Assembly (NCBI GenBank): GCA_031732795.1
Contig: JAVMKC010000089.1
Coordinates: 1 to 14,366 of the forward strand
Length of the DNA: 14,366 bases
Source: Accumulibacter sp031732795
Lineage (GTDB): Bacteria; Pseudomonadota; Gammaproteobacteria; Burkholderiales; Rhodocyclaceae
Direction: 5' to 3'
Positions 7,838 to 13,039 of this stretch are shown piece after piece. The translations under genes were made by a program, and so were the position numbers. The notes beneath the pieces are model-generated. The model made no database searches, was not told the DNA's origin, and saw nothing but the letters and a program-made list of their open reading frames with translations. The stretch's first letter is position 1. Each line of letters starts with the position of its first letter.

Positions 7838-7854
7838 TCGATCGACGAGATCGA
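7838..7854 (-). other. Small hairpin after the GAPDH stop
   Basis: TCGATC (7838-7843) pairs with GATCGA (7849-7854) around a 5-nt loop, 13 nt past the GAPDH stop codon on the minus strand. A short stem with no U-run. Together with the stronger hairpin at 7771-7795 it makes the GAPDH-arsJ gap unusually structured. Confidence 0.25.
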
Positions 7855-7867
7855 ATCGAAAAATCGA

Positions 7868-8878
7868 CTACATCAAGTGGGCGACTTTTTGCGCCAGCTC
7901 GACATAGCGGTTGGCATAACCCCATTCGTTGTCGTACCAGGCGTAAATCTTGACCAGCGTGCCGTTGATCACCAGGGTGTGCGCCGCATCGATGATCGAC
8001 GACCGGGGATCGCCGGCGTAGTCGATCGACACCAGCGGCCGTTCCTCGTAACCGAGAATGCCTTTCAACGCGCCGGCGGCCGCCTGTTTCAACAAGCCGT
8101 TCACTTCCTCGACGGTCGTCGGCCGGCGCATCTCGAAAACGCAATCGGTCAGCGAGGCATTGAGCAAAGGTACGCGGACCGCGTGGCCGTCGAGCTTCCC
8201 TTTCAATTCCGGGAAGATCAGCGCGATCGCCGTTGCCGAGCCGGTGGTCGTCGGCACCAGCGACAGGCTCGACGCGCGCGCGCGGCGCAGATCCTTGTGC
8301 ATCTGGTCATGCACGCTTTGCGTGTTGGTCGAGCTATGGATGGTGGTAATCATCCCGTGCGAAATGCCGATACTCTCATGAACCACTTTCACCACTGGCG
8401 CCAGGCAGTTGGTGGTGCAGGACGCGGCGGTGATGAGGTGATTTTTCGCCGGATCGTAGAGCTGATCGTTGATTCCCATGACGATGTTCAGGACGCTGTC
8501 ATCCTTGACCGGCGCGGCGACGATCACCTTCCTGACCCCGGCCGCAAAATAAGGCGAGAGCTGATCGACGGTCCGCCATTTGCCGCTGGCCTCAAGCACC
8601 AGATCCACGCCGGCCTCGCGCCAGGGCCCGCCGGCAACGTCCTTGGCGCTGCTGTAGCCGATCGACTTGCCATCGATCACCAGCCGCCCCTGGTCGACGC
8701 CGACCTCATGCCGCCAGCGGCCGTGCACCGAATCGAACTCGAGCAAATGGGCGGCGGCCTCTACCGGGCCATTGGCCTCGTTGATGTGCACCCATTCCAG
8801 TTCAGGACAATCCCAGGCCGCGCGCAGGGCCAGCCTGCCGATGCGGCCAAATCCATTGATGCCGACTTTGATAGCCAT
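7868..8878 (-). CDS. Arsenate-linked glyceraldehyde-3-phosphate dehydrogenase (ArsJ partner)
   Basis: Predicted 336-residue cytosolic GAPDH. The Rossmann start is MAIKVGINGFGRIGRLALRA. The catalytic pair is C154 in AASCTTNC and H181 in TTIHSST, 27 residues apart as in glycolytic enzymes. The substrate-site Arg is kept in HAVRVPLLNASLTDCVFE, and the C-terminus has the family WYDNEWGYANR. HINEANGP after the second strand, with FDSVHGRW and the VPLLNASLTD stretch, are features I associate with the GAPDH genes that pair with arsJ rather than with the glycolytic copy. The established role is to use arsenate in place of phosphate, giving 1-arseno-3-phosphoglycerate for ArsJ to expel. The start is the ATG at 8876-8878; the frame continues 16 codons upstream but those residues are not GAPDH. 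GGAG sits 11 nt before the ATG. It could also serve glycolysis; the neighbours argue for arsenate detoxification. Confidence 0.93.
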   Translation of the reverse strand: MAIKVGINGFGRIGRLALRAAWDCPELEWVHINEANGPVEAAAHLLEFDSVHGRWRHEVGVDQGRLVIDGKSIGYSSAKDVAGGPWREAGVDLVLEASGKWRTVDQLSPYFAAGVRKVIVAAPVKDDSVLNIVMGINDQLYDPAKNHLITAASCTTNCLAPVVKVVHESIGISHGMITTIHSSTNTQSVHDQMHKDLRRARASSLSLVPTTTGSATAIALIFPELKGKLDGHAVRVPLLNASLTDCVFEMRRPTTVEEVNGLLKQAAAGALKGILGYEERPLVSIDYAGDPRSSIIDAAHTLVINGTLVKIYAWYDNEWGYANRYVELAQKVAHLM

Positions 8879-8950
8879 CGCTTCATTTTCTCCAGGTGAC
8901 GAGGTGGGATGAAAGGCACAGAACATCGCCGCAGGCGTGCATCGGCGATT

Positions 8951-8982
8951 TTGACAACTCTACGTTTCCATAATGATAGAAT
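8951..8982 (+). promoter_or_regulatory. Possible acr3 promoter overlapping the GAPDH promoter
   Basis: On the plus strand a perfect TTGACA (8951-8956) is followed by TAGAAT (8977-8982, 5/6 match to TATAAT) at a spacing of 20 nt. That is too long for an ordinary sigma-70 promoter but is the kind of spacing seen where an activator twists the DNA. It overlaps the oppositely directed promoter. An imperfect dyad, GTTTnCAnA mirrored by TnTGnAAAC (8964-8999) and centred on AATATT (8980-8985), is a candidate operator. Confidence 0.3.
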
Positions 8983-8998
8983 ATTGAAAATGTGTAAA
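8970..8998 (-). promoter_or_regulatory. Promoter for GAPDH-arsJ
   Basis: On the minus strand TTTACA (8993-8998) and CATTAT (8970-8975) are separated by 17 nt, matching the sigma-70 consensus at 5/6 and 4/6. Transcription would begin near 8963, about 85 nt before the GAPDH start. The element lies in the AT-rich core of the divergent region, where an arsenic-responsive repressor would be expected to bind. Confidence 0.5.
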
Positions 8999-9078
8999 CC
9001 CCCCTCCCTCCGTCCTGAGCATTTGCAGATCGCCCGGCCCAGGGATCGGCACGCCCTCTTCACGAAAAGGTCCGCCAA

Positions 9079-10131
9079 GTGAGCGCAATAACTCGACAGC
9101 TATCCTTTCTCGACCGCTATCTGACGGTCTGGATTTTCGGGGCCATGGCCCTCGGCATCGCCATCGGTTACGCCGTTCCGGGAGTCGAATCGTTCATCCA
9201 CTCCTTCCAGGTCGGCACCGTCAACCTGCCGATTGCCGCCGGCTTGATCCTGATGATGTATCCGCCGTTTGCCAAGGTCCGTTACGAAGACCTGCCGGAC
9301 GTATTCCGCGACAAAACCGTGCTCGGGCTGTCCCTGGTCCAGAACTGGCTGATCGGTCCGCTGCTGATGTTCGCCCTGGCGATTCTATTCCTCCCGGACA
9401 AGCCGGAGTACATGGTCGGGCTGATCCTGATCGGCCTGGCCCGCTGCATCGCCATGGTCGTGGTCTGGAACGAGATCGCCAAGGGCTCGACCGAATACGC
9501 CGCCGGGTTGGTCGCTTTCAACTCGATCTTTCAAGTGCTGTTCTACAGCGTTTACGCGTGGCTGTTCGTCACCCTTCTGCCGCCGCTGTTCGGTCTGTCC
9601 GCTTACACCGTCAATGTCACGATCGGCCAGATCGCCGAAAGCGTTTTCATTTACCTGGGGATTCCCTGCTTCCTCGGCATCGCCACGCGGGCGATCATGC
9701 TCCGTTTCGTGACCAAGGAGTGGTACCACCGCCGTTTCATCCCCTGGATCAGCCCGCTGACCTTGCTCGCCCTGCTGTGCACCATCGTGCTCATGTTCAG
9801 CCTCAAAGGCAAACTGATCGTCAGCATTCCGCTGGATGTTCTGCGGATTGCGCTGCCCTTGCTGATTTACTTCATCCTGATGTTCGTACTGTCGTTCTAC
9901 CTGAGCCGGAAAATCGGCGCCGACTATCCGCGGTGCGCCACCTTGTCCTTTACCGCGGCCAGCAACAACTTCGAACTGGCGATCGCCGTCGCCATCGCCG
10001 TCTACGGCATCGACTCAGGCGCCGCTTTCGCCGCGGTGATCGGTCCCCTGGTCGAAGTGCCGGTGATGATCGGCCTGGTCAATGTCGCGTTACGGTTCGA
10101 GAAACGGTATTTCGGAGTTGAACGGCGCTGA
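9079..10131 (+). CDS. acr3: Acr3 family arsenite efflux permease
   Basis: Predicted 350-residue inner-membrane permease with about ten transmembrane segments, expelling As(III) using the proton gradient. The conserved Cys123 is in GLARCIAMVVVWNEIAKG, the hallmark of Acr3, and the conserved Glu299 is in AASNNFELAIAVAIAVYG; the corresponding Cys and Glu are the residues known to be essential in characterised Acr3 proteins. The start is a GTG (9079-9081) with AAAAGG 8 nt upstream, giving MSAITRQLSFLDRYLTVWIF. It is transcribed divergently from the GAPDH-arsJ genes across a 200-nt shared promoter region. With no arsC arsenate reductase in the window, the As(III) it exports must come from outside the cell or from a reductase encoded elsewhere. 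Because the family is so well conserved, the call is secure. Confidence 0.97.
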   Translation: MSAITRQLSFLDRYLTVWIFGAMALGIAIGYAVPGVESFIHSFQVGTVNLPIAAGLILMMYPPFAKVRYEDLPDVFRDKTVLGLSLVQNWLIGPLLMFALAILFLPDKPEYMVGLILIGLARCIAMVVVWNEIAKGSTEYAAGLVAFNSIFQVLFYSVYAWLFVTLLPPLFGLSAYTVNVTIGQIAESVFIYLGIPCFLGIATRAIMLRFVTKEWYHRRFIPWISPLTLLALLCTIVLMFSLKGKLIVSIPLDVLRIALPLLIYFILMFVLSFYLSRKIGADYPRCATLSFTAASNNFELAIAVAIAVYGIDSGAAFAAVIGPLVEVPVMIGLVNVALRFEKRYFGVERR

Positions 10132-10312
10132 GCGTCTTGCCCCATTGTCACTTGGCGTTGGAGACTTGAAATTGCCGCCCCCTTTAAATCAAGCGAATTA
10201 AAGAGCTAAACGCCTCCCGTGGGCGTGGCGCGGCCGGCGGCTGGCTGCCAATCGCAAACCTTCGCCAGCAGACCGATGTGATATGCCGTAGCGGATCAGC
10301 TCAAGCGATTCG
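10132..10312. other. Intergenic region between acr3 and the GFA gene
   Basis: The two genes converge here across 181 nt. Two weak stem-loops are visible: CTTTAA (10182-10187)/TTAAAG (10198-10203), and ACGCC (10210-10214)/GGCGT (10222-10226). Neither has a U-run, so neither is a convincing terminator. The minus-strand frame continuing past 10313 looks like a chance reading. Confidence 0.3.
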
Positions 10313-10741
10313 TCAGCTTGTTTTCTGCTGCTGTGGTGGCGCTGGTTGACCCTCGAATTGATCGAGATTGCCGTCCATACATGCCCACTTCGGAGCGCTC
10401 GTCGTCCAGATGTTTGCGGTCGGACGGATCGACGAAGGATCATCGAGGGTGCCCAGGCGAACGACAGTAAATCCTGGGCGACCCGAGGAGTCTGCGAAGA
10501 GGTGACAGCCGCACTTTGAGCAAAAGCGACGGGTTACCAGGTTTCCGCTCTCCGCGGTGCTTGAATATGCCGCGGGAGAGCCCGTGATCTCGATGGTCGC
10601 AGTGGGAAAGATGGCATTGGCCGTTCCGTTGGCGGCGATGTGTTGGCAGTTTCGGCACCAGCAAATACGAGAGACCAGCGGTTCAGTGGTCAATTTGAAT
10701 CGGACTTCACCGCAGAGGCATCCTCCGGTTCTTGTGTTCAT
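10313..10741 (-). CDS. GFA/CENP-V family zinc protein
   Basis: Predicted 142-residue protein of the GFA (glutathione-dependent formaldehyde-activating enzyme-like, CENP-V/GFA) fold, a small beta-rich scaffold holding two zinc sites. The N-terminal GGCLCGEVRF gives C8 and C10, CWCRNC gives C27/C29/C32, and FCSKCGCHLF gives C74/C77/C79, the standard order of zinc ligands in the family. The start ATG at 10739-10741 has an excellent GGAGG 8 nt upstream. The family name comes from a formaldehyde-glutathione enzyme, but most members have no proven activity, so a role in formaldehyde detoxification should not be assumed. The pirin gene lies 95 nt upstream on the same strand, so the two may be co-transcribed. 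The Pro/Gln-rich tail (GQPAPPQQQKTS) is probably disordered. Confidence 0.9.
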   Translation of the reverse strand: MNTRTGGCLCGEVRFKLTTEPLVSRICWCRNCQHIAANGTANAIFPTATIEITGSPAAYSSTAESGNLVTRRFCSKCGCHLFADSSGRPGFTVVRLGTLDDPSSIRPTANIWTTSAPKWACMDGNLDQFEGQPAPPQQQKTS

Positions 10742-10836
10742 GTGATTTTCCTCCGTTATGCAAGATAAAAGCCGCTGCGAATCAACATGCTCGGCCTCGC
10801 GGCGGATTCGTCGATGATAACGATCCGGCCGGCGGT

Positions 10837-11568
10837 CTAAAAGCGCGCCAGTTCATGCGGCCGTAAATCGAACAGCAGCACATGGGCTTGCCGGCCGCCG
10901 CTGAAATGCAGATCTCCACTCTGGCGCACGCGTGCGCCATCGCCGGCGGTAAAGTGCCGGCCGTTGATGGCCAGTTCGCCCTTGGCCAGGTGGATGTAGG
11001 CATAGCGATCGCTGGGCAATTGGAAATGCGCCTCTTCGGGGCCATCGAAAAGGCCGGCATGAACGCGGACGTCCTGGTAGACGCTGAGTGAGCCGTTCTC
11101 GCCGGCGGGCGAAATGATGGTTTGCAGGCGGCCCCGCTTTTGCTCGGGCGGGAAGTACGCCTGCTGGTAGCGGGGCCTTACCCCTTTGCGGCTGGGCACG
11201 ATCCAGATTTGCAGAAGATGCACCGACTCGCTGTCGGAAGGGTTGTATTCGCTGTGCGTGATGCCGCTGCCGGCGCTCATCATCTGCACATCACCGGGTC
11301 GGATCACCGAACCGGTTCCCATGGAGTCCTTGTGTTCCAGGGCGCCTTCGAGCACGTAGGTGAAGATTTCCATGTCGCGGTGCGGGTGGGTCGGGAAACC
11401 GCCGCTGGGCGACACACGGTCGTCGTTGATGACCAGCAAGTCGGAAAAGCCCTGTTGCTGCGGATCGCGGTAATGCCCGAACGAAAAAGTGTGCCGGCCG
11501 TCGAGCCAAGCCAAGTGGGTAACACCGCGCTGGTTGGCGGGGCGGATTTCAAATGCGGGTGCAGACAT
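10837..11568 (-). CDS. Pirin family bicupin (YhhW-like)
   Basis: Predicted 243-residue cytosolic bicupin. The N-terminal cupin carries the metal ligands H61 and H63 in THPHRDMEIFTYVLEG, and H105 and E107 in GSGITHSEYN, the same 2-His+His/Glu arrangement as E. coli YhhW (a quercetin 2,3-dioxygenase in vitro) and human pirin. The C-terminal cupin (from about 145) lacks an obvious ligand set, as usual. The start is ATG 11566-11568 with AGGAG 8 nt upstream; the frame continues 103 codons further, but that part is composition-driven and overlaps the divergent lysR start. A LysR regulator is encoded divergently, a common layout in which the regulator controls its neighbour. The physiological substrate is unknown; quercetinase activity is only a possibility. 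Confidence 0.92.
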   Translation of the reverse strand: MSAPAFEIRPANQRGVTHLAWLDGRHTFSFGHYRDPQQQGFSDLLVINDDRVSPSGGFPTHPHRDMEIFTYVLEGALEHKDSMGTGSVIRPGDVQMMSAGSGITHSEYNPSDSESVHLLQIWIVPSRKGVRPRYQQAYFPPEQKRGRLQTIISPAGENGSLSVYQDVRVHAGLFDGPEEAHFQLPSDRYAYIHLAKGELAINGRHFTAGDGARVRQSGDLHFSGGRQAHVLLFDLRPHELARF

Positions 11569-11835
11569 GAACGATTCTCCTGATGAACATGGGCGAAGAC
11601 CTGCGCTGGGCGCTGAACACGGCGATTCCCGACGGCTCATGGCTGGCGCGCGCGCCTCGCGCAGGTGAATGAGCGCGCGCCCGCGGGGTAAGCCGATCGA
11701 GTTTCCCGGACATGATCGTCTTCCCTGTGCCGCGGATGGATTGAAGGAACCGTCATGGTATATTGGCGCAAATTCAGAAACTAGACAGGCAATTTGAATC
11801 TCAATGATTCCAAAAAAGAACCAATAAGGGACCAA
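11569..11835. promoter_or_regulatory. Divergent pirin-lysR intergenic region
   Basis: The 267 nt hold the pirin Shine-Dalgarno (AGGAG), then a GC-rich part (about 11600-11700) with several GCGCGC tracts, and an AT-rich part (11755-11800) where promoters are likely. AAATT (11770-11774) and AATTT (11791-11795) form an inverted pair that could be part of a LysR site, but I see no clean T-N11-A box. A 29-codon plus-strand frame (from the ATG at 11584) reads MNMGEDLRWALNTAIPDG and is probably not a gene. Confidence 0.35.
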
Positions 11836-12741
11836 TTGGACCGCATCGATGCCCTGCGCGCTTTTGAACGCGCCCATCGCGCAGGGAGCTTTGCCGCGGC
11901 GGCGCGGGCCTTGGGGCTGACGCGTTCAGCGATCAGCAAGCTGGTCGCCGGGCTGGAGGAACAAGTGGGCGCGCCGCTGTTCAACCGCTCGACGCGCGCG
12001 CTGGCGTTGACCAGCGCGGGCGAGATTTTGTTGAGCTACGCCGCTGAGATCGTGGCCTTGACCGACGAGGCCACGCAGACCCTGGCCGAACGCAGCGCAC
12101 GCCCCAGCGGCCGATTGCGAGTGAACGCGCCCATGTCGTATGGCACGCGCGTATTGGCGCCTCTCGTGCCCCGCTTTTTGCGTCAGTACCCCGAAGTCGA
12201 GTTGCGCCTGGAACTGGACGACCGTCTGGTGGACCCCATCGAGCACGGATTCGACCTGACCTTGCGCATCGCCGCGGGAGCCGATGGGTCTTTGGCCGCG
12301 CGCACGCTGTGCCCGGTGCCGCGCCAGGTGCTGGCCGCGCCGCAATGGCTGGCCACGCGCGACCCCATCCGCACTCCCGCCGATCTGGCCCGCCACCCCT
12401 GTCTGCACTACGGTCACAGCGCACCAGGCGCGCAATGGCGCCTGGTCAAGGTCGGCGGCGGCGCCGAGGCCGCGGTGAACGTGCAGGTTCACGGCCCTCT
12501 GTGCGCCAACAATGGCGACGTCCTCATCCACGCCGCCGAGGCCGGCCTGGGTCTGGCGCTGCTGCCGACCTTCATCGCCCAAGACGCGTTGGCCCGCGGC
12601 GCTCTGGTCGCCGTGCTGCCCGACTGGCAAAAAGCCCCCGCCATCCATCTGCACGCCTTGTGGGTGCCCACTCGCCGTCAGCCGCTGGCGCTACGTGCGC
12701 TGGTGGATTTTTTGTCCCGCGAGCTGTCGTCTGCACCGTAA
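11836..12741 (+). CDS. LysR-family transcriptional regulator
   Basis: Predicted 301-residue DNA-binding regulator. The N-terminal winged helix-turn-helix spans about 1-60: (M)DRIDALRAFERAHRAGSFAA, then AARALGLTRSAISKLVAGLE and LFNRSTRALALTSAGE, the classic LysR pattern. The effector-binding domain follows from about 75 (GRLRVNAPMSYG...). I chose the TTG at 11836-11838 because it gives the standard family N-terminus (DRIDAL) with AAGGG 5 nt upstream. Another TTG at 11794 would add 14 residues (NLNDSKKEPIRDQL) not typical of the family. The gene is divergent from the pirin gene, its likely target along with itself. It belongs to the broad CrgA/DhcR-like branch whose effectors are mostly unknown. 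Arg/Ala-rich codon use (GCG, CGC) makes this stretch look more GC-rich than the acnB-dusC part. Confidence 0.95.
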   Translation: MDRIDALRAFERAHRAGSFAAAARALGLTRSAISKLVAGLEEQVGAPLFNRSTRALALTSAGEILLSYAAEIVALTDEATQTLAERSARPSGRLRVNAPMSYGTRVLAPLVPRFLRQYPEVELRLELDDRLVDPIEHGFDLTLRIAAGADGSLAARTLCPVPRQVLAAPQWLATRDPIRTPADLARHPCLHYGHSAPGAQWRLVKVGGGAEAAVNVQVHGPLCANNGDVLIHAAEAGLGLALLPTFIAQDALARGALVAVLPDWQKAPAIHLHALWVPTRRQPLALRALVDFLSRELSSAP

Positions 12742-12778
12742 AGCGAAACTCCGCGTCCCATTCCCCGTCTCGACCTGA

Positions 12779-12886
12779 TCACGCTTTCTTCTTGCCCTTT
12801 TTCCGACGCTGCGCCTCCCGTGCCGGAACGCGGCAAGCACCCACTTTGCCTGCGCTCGACCAATTCCAGAAGAATCGTTTTCCAGG
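12779..12886 (-). pseudogene. Possible C-terminal gene remnant
   Basis: A minus-strand frame without a start codon of its own reads FFWNWSSAGKVGACRVPA in its middle and ends in RRKKGKKKA before TGA (12779-12781). The strongly basic end looks like a genuine protein C-terminus rather than random sequence, and an in-frame stop at 12887-12889 cuts it off. It may be the tail of a gene lost here. I do not recognise the parent family. Confidence 0.2.
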
Positions 12887-12943
12887 CTAGCCGCTCCGCA
12901 CGGCAACATATTGCTTGTCCTGCCAAATCCGCAAACATCCAAT

Positions 12944-12964
12944 TCAAACACAAATCAAACACAA
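12944..12964. repeat. Tandem 11-bp repeat upstream of the phosphorylase gene
   Basis: TCAAACACAA occurs at 12944-12953 and again at 12955-12964, giving an exact 10-bp repeat in an 11-bp period inside an AT-rich tract. One helical turn between copies would place two bound protein molecules on the same DNA face, just upstream of the predicted promoter. It may equally be low-complexity sequence. Confidence 0.5.
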
Positions 12965-12978
12965 CAAACATTTTCCCC

Positions 12979-13007
12979 TTGCTTGCCGCTTGAAATCCCC
13001 TTAAACT
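12979..13007 (+). promoter_or_regulatory. Candidate promoter for the phosphorylase-domain gene
   Basis: TTGCTT (12979-12984) and TAAACT (13002-13007) are 17 nt apart, matching the sigma-70 boxes at 3/6 and 4/6. Transcription would begin near 13014, giving a leader of about 26 nt with GAGAG 7 nt before the ATG. Confidence 0.35.
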
Positions 13008-13039
13008 GCTCGGGTCAATCCGACATCGAGAGCGCTGCA

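Larger units (their letters stand above)
12742..13039. other. Intergenic region between lysR and the phosphorylase-domain gene
   Basis: The 298 nt split into a GC-rich first part with a possible gene remnant on the minus strand (12779-12886), and an AT-rich second part (about 12900-13010) with a tandem repeat and a candidate promoter for the downstream gene. I see no clear terminator for lysR. Minus-strand frames through this region lack start signals and look like chance. Confidence 0.5.

Noticed and set aside
7829..8899. 356-codon plus-strand frame antisense to GAPDH
   Set aside because: It lies opposite a GAPDH with intact catalytic residues; composition effect only.
10182..10230. attC-like or integron site near the acr3/GFA junction
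   Set aside because: The short stems are present but the GTTRRRY/RYYYAAC core pair is not, and there is no integrase or cassette array.
11569..11877. 103-residue N-terminal extension of the pirin
   Set aside because: It runs through the divergent promoter region and into lysR; the pirin fold and an AGGAG site define the start at 11568.
12740..12787. AAAGCG/CGCTTT inverted repeat as a lysR terminator
   Set aside because: A 6-bp stem with a loop over 30 nt and no U-run is unlikely to terminate transcription.
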